The notes: a model not told the origin generated them from the letters alone. Positions 13,683-22,525 are shown, numbered from the stretch's first letter. The stretch is 32,606 nt of DNA from Clostridiales bacterium (GCA_019423795.1 JAHZAT010000049.1:1-32606), one strand, 5' to 3'. Numbers and translations: made by a program.

Positions 13683-15290
13683 TTATTTACCTTGATGTTC
13701 TAAGGCTGCTTCTACAAATCCTTTAAATAATGGATGTGCTTTATTAGGTCTTGATTTAAACTCAGGATGTGCCTGTGTTGCCACAAACCATGGATGTTCT
13801 GGAATCTCTACCATCTCTACGATTCTTCCGTCTGGTGAGCATCCGGATAACATCATTCCATTCTCCTGAAGGATGTCACGATATTCGTTATTTACTTCAT
13901 ATCTATGACGATGTCTTTCGTGAATCTCTTTCTCTCCATATAATTCATATGCTTTGGATCCTTCTGTTAATACACATGGGTAAGATCCTAAACGTAATGT
14001 TCCACCAAGATCTGTGACTCCGTCCTGATCTGCCATGATATGAACCATCGGATGTGTTGTGTCTGGATTAAATTCCTGACTGTGTGCATCAGAGAATCCT
14101 AAGACATGTCTTCCGAATTCTACTAATGTAAGCTGCATTCCTAAGCATAGTCCAAGATATGGAATCTTGTTTTCTCTTGCGTATTTGATCGCACAGATCA
14201 TTCCTTCGATTCCACGATCTCCGAATCCACCTGGAACTAAGATTCCGTGAACTCCACTTAACATCTCATCGACATTGTAAGAGCTGATTCTCTCTGAATC
14301 TACCCAGCGGATCTTGACATCTGCTGAATTCGCGACTCCGGCATGCTCTAAGGATTCTACGACACTGATGTAAGCATCGTGTAAAGATACATATTTACCA
14401 ACTAATGCGATCTCTACTTTATGTTCTGGATGTTTCCATGCATTGATCATCTTCTTCCAGTCATCAAGATCTGGATCTGGGCATGGCATGTTCAGACATT
14501 CACATACTTCATGTGCTAGATGTTCTTTCTCCATCATCAAAGGTACTTCGTATAATACTTCTGCATCTAAGTTCTGAATAACTCTTGAACGTTCAACGTT
14601 ACAGAACTGTGCGATCTTTCTCTTGATTCCATCATCTAATGGATAGTCTGAACGGCATACAAGGATATCTGGCTGGATTCCCATTCCCTGTAAGTCTTTG
14701 ACACTTGCCTGTGTTGGTTTTGTCTTTAATTCTCCTGAACTCTTTAAGTATGGAATTAATGTTACATGAATCAAAATGCAGTTTTCATGTCCTACTTCAT
14801 GCTGGAACTGTCTTAATGCCTCTAAGAATGGCTGACTCTCGATATCTCCGACTGTTCCTCCGATCTCGATGATCGCTACTTCCTGATCACTTGGATCTTC
14901 GCTTCTGTAAAAACGGCTCTTGATCTCATTTGTTACATGTGGGATTACCTGTACTGTGTTACCACCGTAATCTCCACGACGTTCTTTGGATAAGATACTC
15001 CAATATACTTTACCTGTTGTAACGTTTGATTTCTTGTTCAGTCCTTCATCGATAAATCTTTCATAATGTCCAAGGTCTAAGTCTGTCTCTGCTCCATCAT
15101 CTGTTACGAAAACTTCTCCGTGCTGGATTGGATTCATTGTTCCTGGGTCAATGTTGATGTATGGATCAAACTTCTGGCTTGTGACATGATAGCCTCTGGC
15201 TTTTAGTAATCGTCCCAGAGAAGCTGCTGTGATTCCTTTACCTAATCCAGATACAACTCCTCCTGTAACAAATACATACTTTACTGGCAT
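13683..15290 (-). CDS. pyrG: CTP synthase (glutamine-hydrolysing)
   Basis: Converts UTP, ATP and glutamine to CTP, the last step of de novo pyrimidine nucleotide synthesis. The 535-residue length is normal. The N-terminal synthetase domain has the P-loop GGVVSGLGKGITAAS (residues 10-24), QKFDPYINIDPGTM and the HGEVFVTDDGAETDLDLGHYERF signature. The C-terminal class I glutaminase domain has the oxyanion strand VPGGFGDRG, the nucleophile in GLCLGMQ (Cys382) and the His-Glu pair in ATQAHPEF. AGGAGG precedes the ATG. It is transcribed from 15351-15379 and ended by 13618-13657. The upstream leader shows no clear attenuator hairpin. Confidence 0.99.
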   Translation of the reverse strand: MPVKYVFVTGGVVSGLGKGITAASLGRLLKARGYHVTSQKFDPYINIDPGTMNPIQHGEVFVTDDGAETDLDLGHYERFIDEGLNKKSNVTTGKVYWSILSKERRGDYGGNTVQVIPHVTNEIKSRFYRSEDPSDQEVAIIEIGGTVGDIESQPFLEALRQFQHEVGHENCILIHVTLIPYLKSSGELKTKPTQASVKDLQGMGIQPDILVCRSDYPLDDGIKRKIAQFCNVERSRVIQNLDAEVLYEVPLMMEKEHLAHEVCECLNMPCPDPDLDDWKKMINAWKHPEHKVEIALVGKYVSLHDAYISVVESLEHAGVANSADVKIRWVDSERISSYNVDEMLSGVHGILVPGGFGDRGIEGMICAIKYARENKIPYLGLCLGMQLTLVEFGRHVLGFSDAHSQEFNPDTTHPMVHIMADQDGVTDLGGTLRLGSYPCVLTEGSKAYELYGEKEIHERHRHRYEVNNEYRDILQENGMMLSGCSPDGRIVEMVEIPEHPWFVATQAHPEFKSRPNKAHPLFKGFVEAALEHQGK

Positions 15291-15350
15291 GTTTCTTCCT
15301 CCTATATGTGAATTTCTACTACTTTCTTATATTATCCCATTCAAAATAAT

Positions 15351-15379
15351 ATCATATCATATTATTTTTGATTTGTCAT
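15351..15379 (-). promoter_or_regulatory. Probable promoter of pyrG
   Basis: On the minus strand ATGACA (15379-15374), a 17-bp spacer and TATGAT (15356-15351) lie about 60 bases upstream of the pyrG start. It sits just beyond the terminator hairpin at 15401-15445, as expected for an independent transcription unit. Confidence 0.55.
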
Positions 15380-15400
15380 TGTGATTTGTTAAAAATAATG

Positions 15401-15445
15401 AAAAGGATTCTTATGTTTCTATATCATAGAATCATAGGAATCCTT
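15401..15445 (-). terminator. Hairpin between the structured RNA and pyrG
   Basis: A long imperfect inverted repeat: AAAAGGATTC...TTTCTAT on the left pairs with ATAGAA...GAATCCTT on the right, with two mismatches. On the minus strand it is followed by TTTTC and then ATTATTTTT. It would stop transcription coming from the structured RNA or the ABC operon. Confidence 0.65.
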
Positions 15446-15458
15446 ATTTTCATATTTT

Positions 15459-15647
15459 AAAAATCGAAAGTGCTCACATCACAACTTAGATAGAGGATTG
15501 CAGATAAATATAAAATGATTGTTGATGATGATAATCTAAAATACAATTCTTTCGAGATTCTATGGGGTATGGGCGATGAACAATCGCAGGAAAACCGTAG
15601 TTCTCGAACTGTTTATTAAGGGGAGTTTGTGCTGTAAGCACTTTCTA
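15459..15647 (-). ncRNA. ssrS: Structured RNA with its own promoter, probable 6S RNA
   Basis: This fills the 387-bp gap upstream of pyrG. Read on the minus strand, the 5' segment (GAAAGTGCTTACAGCAC...AAACT, 15645-15624) pairs with the 3' segment (AGTTGTGATGTGAGCACTTTC, 15486-15466 with a break) in a closing stem of about 19 bp, followed by TTTTT. Inside is a large open bubble and then a distal stem TTCGAGA with TCTCGAA that is capped by a hairpin GCGAT-TGTTC-ATCGC. A long rod with a central bubble, about 185 nt and its own strong promoter, is the layout of 6S RNA, which mimics an open promoter and binds RNA polymerase. The primary sequence is too divergent for me to be certain. No protein frame is supported here. 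Confidence 0.5.
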
Positions 15648-15652
15648 CCCAT

Positions 15653-15681
15653 AATTTACCATATCATTTTGTATTTGTCAA
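15653..15681 (-). promoter_or_regulatory. Promoter of the structured RNA
   Basis: TTGACA (15681-15676), a 17-bp spacer and TAAATT (15658-15653) on the minus strand place the transcription start at about 15646, exactly at the 5' end of the closing stem. The -35 hexamer overlaps the TGA stop of the preceding gene (15680-15678). Confidence 0.75.
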
Positions 15682-17084
15682 TTATTTCCTTTACTTTTTT
15701 TGTAAAAATTTACATAATTATTATTTTCATTATGATTGATCAATGATATTACCTGATTTTTACTATTTCCTTTGCTGTATGTCCAGCTTCCTAACTTACC
15801 GCTCTGTGGCGTTTTCTTGATCATAAATGTATTTAACCATTCTTGTGCATCCTTGGATGAGATACCCATTTTTTCGAAACAGCCTTTTAAGAATATCTTT
15901 TCTTCTTTTGTGAATCCTTTGAATGCCTCTGTTTCATCCCAGTAGATCAACATCTGTTTGATCTTGTGATCTTGCAAAAAGATCTGAACATTTTTCCTTG
16001 CATATAATTCTTCATCATTATAAGAACGAAGAATAACTTCATTCGCAGCTGATCCACTATGATCCGATATAGCTGTCCACATTTCTCTGCCACTTTGTGG
16101 AAGGTCAGATAGATTACTCCTAAACCCAATCACTTTGTTAAAATCAAATCGAATGATAAAACGTTTGTAATTATACAGACATGTTAATCCATTTTTCTTG
16201 AATGTATGCCATTTGTCTGTATTATGGAACAAGTATGTTTTATCTCCAACTTTTACTTTAATCCCTGCTGTATCTTTTTCGCATTGTTCCATCCATTTTT
16301 TGATTCCTTTGTATCCTGAATTCTCCATCGTATTGATCAATTTGGAGTTTTTCATATAATACTGGGATGTTCCATTGATACATCTCTTATGATTTTCATT
16401 TGTTGCATACAAAAGACCATCTTTGTAATTCCAATTGAGATCCTTAATTTCTTTTTTTTCTGAATCTGTAAGCTTTTGATAATTTTCTTCGAATGTATTG
16501 TCTGGTCTTTGAATGATATCATAAAATCCGTCAGTATTGTAACTGTCGAAATCTACGTCAGAATCAATATCTTCATCCGATTGCTGTATTGAAAATCTAC
16601 GAAGAACGGTGTCTTCTGCTCTTAAACGCAGCTCATACTCACCCGTTTTATCTTCCAGGATACTCGTTTTCCATACTTCATAACTTCCACTGTCATCTAA
16701 AAGAGTCGAACTTTCATCGTCTGATTTCATCATCTTATAAAATTTTTTCAGCCATTGTTCATTTTTTATTTCTCTTCTGTCTTCTGAAATCTGATCGATC
16801 TTATCTTCTGTGATAAAATTGTTTTCATTTGCTGACAGACTGATCGTTGATACGAACTGTTTTTTGCTTGTCAAAGGATAGATAAATAGTCCTGCTGCTA
16901 TACAAAATCCAAGAAAGATCGCTATTTGTTTGACTCTTTTTCTTTTCTTAAATGATACGCTATACCATTTTCTCTGTAATTTTGACGGATGACGATAAAG
17001 CACGATTCCGATCGTTGCCAATAAAGCTAGAAGGATCAGTGGTGATAATATGATAATATAACCAGTTGCAGTTGAATAATACAT
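15678..17084 (-). CDS. Unrecognised membrane-anchored protein of the ABC cassette
   Basis: 468 residues; I do not recognise the family. Two N-terminal membrane segments (about residues 8-30, IIILSPLILLALLATIGIVLY, and 53-71, IAIFLGFCIAAGLFIYPLT) are separated by a basic loop. A hydrophilic domain of about 390 residues, probably outside the cell, follows. It is rich in charged and aromatic residues, with repeated short patterns such as KLTDSEKKEIKDLNW and GFTKEEKIFLKGCF. The ATG overlaps the stop of the upstream permease by one base (TAATG) and has AGGAGGG inside that gene, so it is translated with the cassette. It may be an accessory or sensor part of the transporter, which is inference from operon position. 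Confidence 0.8.
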   Translation of the reverse strand: MYYSTATGYIIILSPLILLALLATIGIVLYRHPSKLQRKWYSVSFKKRKRVKQIAIFLGFCIAAGLFIYPLTSKKQFVSTISLSANENNFITEDKIDQISEDRREIKNEQWLKKFYKMMKSDDESSTLLDDSGSYEVWKTSILEDKTGEYELRLRAEDTVLRRFSIQQSDEDIDSDVDFDSYNTDGFYDIIQRPDNTFEENYQKLTDSEKKEIKDLNWNYKDGLLYATNENHKRCINGTSQYYMKNSKLINTMENSGYKGIKKWMEQCEKDTAGIKVKVGDKTYLFHNTDKWHTFKKNGLTCLYNYKRFIIRFDFNKVIGFRSNLSDLPQSGREMWTAISDHSGSAANEVILRSYNDEELYARKNVQIFLQDHKIKQMLIYWDETEAFKGFTKEEKIFLKGCFEKMGISSKDAQEWLNTFMIKKTPQSGKLGSWTYSKGNSKNQVISLINHNENNNYVNFYKKSKGNN

Positions 17085-18133
17085 TATACTGCCCTCCTTT
17101 TCTTACGCTTTTCTACTATATAATATATGATCGTTGCGATCACTGCTGCCAGAATGCCGCCTGTGTATGACTGAATCTTGAACCCTATCACTACAATGAA
17201 TAGTGAAACACAGAATGGGAAGATCCATACAAACAAATGCTCCATCCATGGAAAATACATAAAATTATTCCTCTTTGCCATATCTGACTTTTGAAATACA
17301 TAAAATGCAACTCCAAAAAATACCGCGATCAATACGATCTGAATCAGAAGGATCTGTGCAAAATGATCAAACGAAGCCATCGTCACCAGCTGGTTCACAC
17401 CTTTATCCCATATAAACTGTTTTGTGATCGGTCCATTTTCAAAAAATGTAGCCATCCACCAGCCATGATATATTGTATCTGGGAATGATAATACTTTGGG
17501 CATCATATAATCCATAAAATTTGGAAATAACATTGCTCCGATTCCGATCGCTCCTGCGATCCATGGTCTTTTGCAGATATTCTGAAAAAATATGGCAATG
17601 GCATAGATGAGTGTCAGTGATACCCATATGAATAGAAGATACGCACACAAATGTATCATGTTATCATTTCCAAGAAGTACTGCTCCGTTCTTACATACGG
17701 ATAGATTCATCTCATACCATGACTGTGCCTTTGTTCTCATCATGATCATTCCGAATGAAAGGAAAAGCCATGGAATCGTATATGTCATCATTCCTGTGAT
17801 CGTCCTTGTTAGAAAGATCTGGCCTCTCTTGATCGGAAGCTGCATTAGAAATTCACCACATTTTGATGTGCTGCTTTCCCGATACTGTATTACCGCTACA
17901 AAACTAACCGGTATCATAAGAACGATAATAAACATTTTATAGTATTGATCTAATGTTCCTAAAAACAGATTACCATAATCATTATAAATCCCTCCATAAA
18001 AATTATTGATCTGATCTGCAGTTCCTGAAATATCGTTTGCGATCACATATTGTAATATAAAACATATCACTATAGTATACACTAATGTTATGGCTAGCAG
18101 ATTTCGTTTTTCATGATTAACAAGCCCTCTCAT
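17084..18133 (-). CDS. ABC-2-type transporter permease
   Basis: A 349-residue membrane protein with about six to eight predicted helices, among them LLAITLVYTIVICFILQYVI near the N-terminus, MFIIVLMIPVSFVAVIQY, and a final pair near residues 290-340 that ends in a basic tail (KRKKRR). The segment EFLMQLPIKRGQIFLTRTITG is the cytoplasmic loop typical of ABC-2 permeases, which links to the ATPase. The start has AGGAGG 7 bases upstream and lies inside the end of the previous permease gene (17-base overlap). It presumably pairs with the other permease and the upstream ATPase in an exporter complex of the YtrBCD or bacitracin/antibiotic-response type. The substrate is unknown. Confidence 0.85.
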   Translation of the reverse strand: MRGLVNHEKRNLLAITLVYTIVICFILQYVIANDISGTADQINNFYGGIYNDYGNLFLGTLDQYYKMFIIVLMIPVSFVAVIQYRESSTSKCGEFLMQLPIKRGQIFLTRTITGMMTYTIPWLFLSFGMIMMRTKAQSWYEMNLSVCKNGAVLLGNDNMIHLCAYLLFIWVSLTLIYAIAIFFQNICKRPWIAGAIGIGAMLFPNFMDYMMPKVLSFPDTIYHGWWMATFFENGPITKQFIWDKGVNQLVTMASFDHFAQILLIQIVLIAVFFGVAFYVFQKSDMAKRNNFMYFPWMEHLFVWIFPFCVSLFIVVIGFKIQSYTGGILAAVIATIIYYIVEKRKKRRAV

Positions 18134-19208
18134 AACATTTCCTCCTTATTGTCTGAATAATCGATACAGCAAAATATGTGATCACTAATATCACTACCAA
18201 ATATATAAACCAATGTACTGCATTTAATTTCTGTATGATCAGTTTATAACTGTCTGATGAACACATAAATTCTTTTCCCCATGCGACCAATCCATAAATT
18301 CTGGTTCGAAGTGTCTTGTCATACTTAAATATATGAATATATATCTCATAATTACTTAATGCATTAAAACACAGGATCGTGATCACTATCGTCGTAATGA
18401 CTTTATTCTGCATCCCTGATAACCTTGTTAACATTCGGTTCTGTGCCTGCTCCTGCTTGATAAACTGTCGTTTTGCAAACCAGATACCAAAGACTCCTGC
18501 TGCAAATAAAACGGCAATACAGATAATAGCAGAATTTACATATTGTGCTTTCCAGATCAGATTGCTATCCAAGATATTCGCATCAAGCTGAAAATTTAAT
18601 GGATATAAAAATGTTCTGCCGAATCTTCCATAGATAACCCGCTCGAGTATCGCAAATCTAGAAGATCTTACCTTAAACAGCAACTGGAGTAAAAATGCCA
18701 GATTCTGAAGGATCATCGGCAATATCACATAAAATGTGACGACTGCTATGACAAGTCCTTGCCAGATATATGCTGTCACGATCAATGAAATCTGTATGAG
18801 TGCACAAAATGCAAAACACATTACTGCATTCCATAATGTGCATATGATCACATTCGTGATTGATTCCGCATTCGGAATCGTTGCGATCTTCATTGCAAAG
18901 AAAATTCCATAGATGATCTCTGCAAACAAAAGTGATATATGCAGTTTTGTAAGACTCTTTTGGTAAATGTCTTTCTTTGTCCATGGAAGGCTGTAAATAT
19001 ATTGCTGTTTCTTATTTTGCTGCAACTGATATACAATTCCTGCTGATAATGCTGCAAATAAAACTGTGATCAAAAGCCAGCCATTGACAAGATTATCCAT
19101 CATCGTCTGTGGCAGTCCATCCCCTGGATATTTCATATTCCATGCGAAAATCCCATATAACAATGCTGCTGGTGGAAGTACCAAATCATATTTTCTAAAA
19201 AATCTCAT
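18117..19208 (-). CDS. ABC-2-type transporter permease
   Basis: A 363-residue membrane protein with about eight hydrophobic segments and the YSLPWTKKDIYQKSLTKLHIS loop, which is typical of ABC-2 permeases that contact the ATPase. I chose the ATG at 19208, nine bases after GGAGG, over a TTG six bases earlier that sits too close to that site. It follows the ATPase gene by 16 bases and overlaps the second permease by 17 bases, so the subunits are made together. The two permeases are only distantly alike and probably form a heterodimer. Confidence 0.85.
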   Translation of the reverse strand: MRFFRKYDLVLPPAALLYGIFAWNMKYPGDGLPQTMMDNLVNGWLLITVLFAALSAGIVYQLQQNKKQQYIYSLPWTKKDIYQKSLTKLHISLLFAEIIYGIFFAMKIATIPNAESITNVIICTLWNAVMCFAFCALIQISLIVTAYIWQGLVIAVVTFYVILPMILQNLAFLLQLLFKVRSSRFAILERVIYGRFGRTFLYPLNFQLDANILDSNLIWKAQYVNSAIICIAVLFAAGVFGIWFAKRQFIKQEQAQNRMLTRLSGMQNKVITTIVITILCFNALSNYEIYIHIFKYDKTLRTRIYGLVAWGKEFMCSSDSYKLIIQKLNAVHWFIYLVVILVITYFAVSIIQTIRRKCYERAC

Positions 19209-19224
19209 CTCCAAGTTCCTCCTC

Positions 19225-20097
19225 TTAGCGGTTGCTGTAGACGAATACTTCTTCTAAACTTAATGGAATTTCCTCTACTACAATCGCTCCTGCTTGTTTT
19301 AATGCCTCATGAATTGGCTCTCCATACCCTTCTAATATTACTGTGTATACACTTCCAAGATTAGAATACGTGATCACTCCCGGAAGTTCTTTGAAAATCT
19401 CGCTTCTTGATTCTCCAAATACAACCTGTAATTTTGTAAATCGTTCTTTCATCTGATCCATTGTTCCATGATAAAGGATCTTTCCGTCCTTCATCATACT
19501 TGCGGAATCGCAGAAACTTTCTAAATCCTTTAAATCGTGTGATGAGATCAGAACACTCATCCCATTCATATCGACTTCATTGACAATAAAATCTTTGATC
19601 TGTTTCTGTGCGATCACATCCAGTCCTGACATTGGTTCATCCATGATCATCACTTTTGGATGGATGGACAGATTCAACATCGAAGCTAATGACATTGCCT
19701 GTCCTTTAGATAATTCTTTGATTCTTTTGCTTACATCTAATCCGATACTCTGATTGTAGTCCCTAAATACTTTCTCATCGAATGTTGGGTAGATCTGTTT
19801 ATAAAATTCTACCATCTCATCGATATGATACCCTTCAAAATACTGGTTGCTGTCCGCAACATATCCTACCTGTGCTTTTACTTTTGGATTCTCGAAAATT
19901 TCTTCTCCACAGACCAGAATCTGTCCTTGATCCTGTTCATAAATTCCTGTTAGACATTTGATCAGTGTTGTCTTTCCACATCCATTGCGTCCTACCAGCC
20001 CATGAATGCTTCCCTCTTCTATATCCAGGCTGATTCCATGAAGAATCTCATTCTTTCCATATGATTTTTTCACGTCCTTTAGTTCGATCACTTTCAT
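19225..20097 (-). CDS. ABC transporter ATP-binding protein, YtrB-like
   Basis: A 290-residue cytoplasmic ATPase. It has Walker A GRNGCGKTT (residues 36-44), the Q-loop region GYVADSNQYFEGYHIDEM, a variant signature ELSKGQAMSLA (about 133-143), Walker B VMIMDEPMSGLD (about 150-161) and the switch SSHDLKDLE. The C-terminal 70 residues form the small domain usual in this subfamily. It starts 3 bases after the GntR gene, and its GGAGGG site lies in the last codons of that gene. The order GntR, ATPase, permease matches ytr-type operons, which in Bacillus respond to cell-wall antibiotics. Whether this one does the same cannot be seen. Confidence 0.93.
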   Translation of the reverse strand: MKVIELKDVKKSYGKNEILHGISLDIEEGSIHGLVGRNGCGKTTLIKCLTGIYEQDQGQILVCGEEIFENPKVKAQVGYVADSNQYFEGYHIDEMVEFYKQIYPTFDEKVFRDYNQSIGLDVSKRIKELSKGQAMSLASMLNLSIHPKVMIMDEPMSGLDVIAQKQIKDFIVNEVDMNGMSVLISSHDLKDLESFCDSASMMKDGKILYHGTMDQMKERFTKLQVVFGESRSEIFKELPGVITYSNLGSVYTVILEGYGEPIHEALKQAGAIVVEEIPLSLEEVFVYSNR

Positions 20098-20100
20098 ATC

Positions 20101-20478
20101 CTATCCCTCCAAATCCTGATAGATCTCATGTATCAGGCTTGCTATCTTCTCTTCATCATACCCTTCATAACGAAGCTCACTTAATATCTCTTTTAAACTT
20201 GTCTTGATCTCTTGCATCTTTCCTTTGTCTACCTCTTGTGAAGCATTCTCTGCCAAAAATGCTCCCTTTCCTCGTATTGTTATAATTACTTTCTCTTTCT
20301 CCAACAACTGATATGCTTTCGCTACGGTGTTGGGTGTTACACTGAGACTTAATGCTAATTTACGAACGGACGGCAAAGCATCTCCAGGTTTTAGATATCC
20401 TTTCCACGCTGCTTCTTTTACTTGTTCCATGATCTGTTCATAAATTGCCTTGCCACTGGCAGGGTTGATTCGAAACAC
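20101..20478 (-). CDS. GntR-family regulator, YtrA subfamily
   Basis: A 125-residue one-domain GntR regulator of the short YtrA type, with a winged helix (about residues 10-75, containing PSVRKLALSLSVTPNTVAKAYQLLEKE) and a short helical dimerisation tail. It lacks the large effector domain of other GntR proteins. I place the start at GTG (20478), seven bases after a perfect AGGAGG; an ATG two bases earlier is out of frame. It heads the ABC cassette, so it probably represses its own operon through the palindrome at 20533-20565. Confidence 0.9.
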   Translation of the reverse strand: MFRINPASGKAIYEQIMEQVKEAAWKGYLKPGDALPSVRKLALSLSVTPNTVAKAYQLLEKEKVIITIRGKGAFLAENASQEVDKGKMQEIKTSLKEILSELRYEGYDEEKIASLIHEIYQDLEG

Positions 20479-20532
20479 ATCTGTACCTCCTTATTGTTTT
20501 TGTCGTACTGTATGCCATACTGTATTAGCTGT

Positions 20533-20591
20533 ACTGACTGTACCATTTCATATGATACAGTCAGTTTATATACTTTTTTCTTATTTGTCAA
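20533..20591 (-). promoter_or_regulatory. Promoter and operator of the GntR-ABC operon
   Basis: On the minus strand TTGACA (20591-20586), a 17-bp spacer and TAAACT (20568-20563) form the promoter. A perfect 10-bp inverted repeat ACTGACTGTA/TACAGTCAGT (20533-20542 and 20556-20565, 13-bp gap) starts inside the -10 box and covers the transcription start. Two further TGTA-containing half sites (TACTGTAT and AGCTGTAC) follow downstream. A repressor there would block polymerase directly. Confidence 0.75.
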
Positions 20592-20631
20592 TAACTTTTT
20601 TAAAAATGTCAAGAAAATTTCCTATGAAATG

Positions 20632-20668
20632 AAAAAACCTCAAAGCTTCTTTCCGAAACTTTGAGGTT
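20632..20668 (-). terminator. Terminator of the sugar operon
   Basis: AACCTCAAAG (20636-20645) pairs with CTTTGAGGTT (20659-20668), followed on the minus strand by TTTTTT. It lies about 60 bases past the dhaL stop and separates that operon from the GntR promoter. Confidence 0.85.
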
Positions 20669-20729
20669 CTTCCTAAACAAATTGTATGAATATATAGAGG
20701 GTTCATTGCTTTCGCAATATAAATCATTC

Positions 20730-21368
20730 TTATAACAGGCTCTTTGCTGTGCTTCCAATAGTTGTGATGATAAAATAACAGCTAGTTGCTCCTGCATCAA
20801 GAACTCCTCGGGAACGTTCTCCAAGGCGGCTTGCTCGTCCAATCTTGGCTACAAGATCTTTTGTAGACTGCCATCCTTTTTCTGCTGCGGCATTCATAGC
20901 ATCCAAACATTCTGCAAAGTCTTTTCCTGCTTCTTTTGCTTCTACAAATGCTTCTTTTGCTGGAATCAATGTATCTAGCAGTGATTTGTCTCCTACCTGT
21001 GCAGGGCTGATATCCTGAATTCCTTCTACAGAGGCTGTGATCATTTCTGCGAATACATCTGCTGTGATCTCTTCTTCATCTTCACATGCCTGAGCCATCT
21101 CATCAAATAACATTCCATACAGAGGTCCCATTGATCCACCGATATCTTCTAACAGTGTCTCACCTAATGTTGTCAGTCCTTCTGACAAATTATATGTAGT
21201 TCCTTCTAATTTCTTCTCGCACATCGTAAAACCTTTGTTCATGTTGATCCCATGATCTCCGTCTCCGATCTTACCATCAATCTCACTTAAGTAATCTCTT
21301 TCTTTCTGAATTGTCTTAATCAGCTGGTCTACGATAACTCCTGCATCGGCATTTTTAAAACTTGACAT
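20730..21368 (-). CDS. dhaL: Dihydroxyacetone kinase-type ADP-binding subunit DhaL
   Basis: A 212-residue all-helical nucleotide-binding subunit. The metal-binding aspartates Asp31, Asp36 and Asp38 in EIDGKIGDGDHG match Asp30, Asp35 and Asp37 of E. coli DhaL as I recall them. The later motifs GGSMGPLYG and GDKSLLDTL (loop lid), SRLGERSRGVLDAGA and the C-terminal helix are also present. I use the ATG at 21368, five bases after GAGGTGG, rather than a GTG nine bases earlier that is part of that site. It follows dhaK by 140 bases. No DhaM-type phosphotransfer subunit is present in the window, so the phosphate source is open: a distant DhaM, another PTS protein, or ATP. Confidence 0.93.
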   Translation of the reverse strand: MSSFKNADAGVIVDQLIKTIQKERDYLSEIDGKIGDGDHGINMNKGFTMCEKKLEGTTYNLSEGLTTLGETLLEDIGGSMGPLYGMLFDEMAQACEDEEEITADVFAEMITASVEGIQDISPAQVGDKSLLDTLIPAKEAFVEAKEAGKDFAECLDAMNAAAEKGWQSTKDLVAKIGRASRLGERSRGVLDAGATSCYFIITTIGSTAKSLL

Positions 21369-21508
21369 AATTTCCACCTCTTTGAATTAATGTTGTACTT
21401 TTCTTATCTATGTTTATTTTAACATACAATCTTTTTTACCTAAAATGATTTTCAGTTCAAATATGGCACTCATTATGGTGCTATGTTTCACTCTGGATTC
21501 AACTCTTA

Positions 21509-22507
21509 TTAGAACTGTTTTAATCCTACAGAGTTTGCTGGCATATCGATGCATTCTTTTAATTCATCATCCAGCTTCATCACTGTTAATGTAACACCCA
21601 TCATCTCTAAAGATGTAAAGTAGTTTCCTACATAAGAACGATGTACTTTGATTCCTTTTTCTGTTAAGATCTCTTCGACTCTATTATATACAATGTACTG
21701 TTCCATGACTGGTGTAGCACCTAATCCGGATAATAATACAACAACTTCATCTCCACTTTCAAACGGAAGGTCTGGAATGATAATATCTAACATTTCTTCT
21801 GCTATATCATCAGCTGTCTTTAATGGCTGCACATTGATTCCAGGTTCTCCATGATGCCCGATTCCTACTTCCATCGTTCCATCTTCAATCTGGAAATTTG
21901 GATGTCCAACTGCAGGGATCGTACATGGTGCTGTACCGATTCCTACGGAACGTGTATTGTCAATTGCTTTCTGTGCTACAGCGATAACTTCATCAAGACT
22001 TCCGCCCATGGAAGCTTTTGCTCCACCAACTTTCCACATCAGAACTTCACCGGCAACCCCACGTCTTTTTTCTAATTCTGTTTTTGGTGCTGAAGCACAG
22101 TCATCATTTGCTACAACTGTTTTTACTTCAATTCCAAGTTTCTTTGCTTTACGCATTGCCATCTTTACATTCATGTTGTCTCCAGCATAGTTTCCATAAA
22201 GACATGCAACACCTTTTCCAGAGTCTGCTTCTTTGATCGCATCTAAGAACGCTTTAGCTGTTGGTGAAGAAAAGATTTCTCCGACTGCAACGGCATCACA
22301 AAGATTTTCTCCGATATATCCAATAAATGCTGGTTTATGCCCGGAACCTCCTCCAGTTACGATACCAACTTTTCCTTCAACTGGTGCATTTTTATATTTT
22401 AATACCCTTGCATCTTCTGTTGTAGACACGATATCTTTGTGTGTCTTTACAAAACCTTTTAACATATCTTCCACAACAAAATCCGGATTATTTACAATTC
22501 GATTCAT
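21509..22507 (-). CDS. dhaK: Dihydroxyacetone kinase-type substrate-binding subunit DhaK
   Basis: A 332-residue subunit that binds a short ketose covalently through a histidine and receives phosphate from DhaL. Conserved parts are GGGSGHKPAFIGYIG (about residues 51-65), GEIFSSPTAKAF, CLYGNYAGDNMNVKMA and GIGHHGEPG. In the last one His219 corresponds to the hemiaminal-forming His218 of E. coli DhaK. AGGAGGAAA precedes the ATG. It sits between the TIM-barrel epimerase and dhaL. Dihydroxyacetone is the default substrate, but DhaK relatives also act on L- or D-erythrulose, and the adjacent TIM barrel and RpiB genes fit that alternative. Confidence 0.93.
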   Translation of the reverse strand: MNRIVNNPDFVVEDMLKGFVKTHKDIVSTTEDARVLKYKNAPVEGKVGIVTGGGSGHKPAFIGYIGENLCDAVAVGEIFSSPTAKAFLDAIKEADSGKGVACLYGNYAGDNMNVKMAMRKAKKLGIEVKTVVANDDCASAPKTELEKRRGVAGEVLMWKVGGAKASMGGSLDEVIAVAQKAIDNTRSVGIGTAPCTIPAVGHPNFQIEDGTMEVGIGHHGEPGINVQPLKTADDIAEEMLDIIIPDLPFESGDEVVVLLSGLGATPVMEQYIVYNRVEEILTEKGIKVHRSYVGNYFTSLEMMGVTLTVMKLDDELKECIDMPANSVGLKQF

Positions 22508-22525
22508 TTTTGATTTCCTCCTAAA

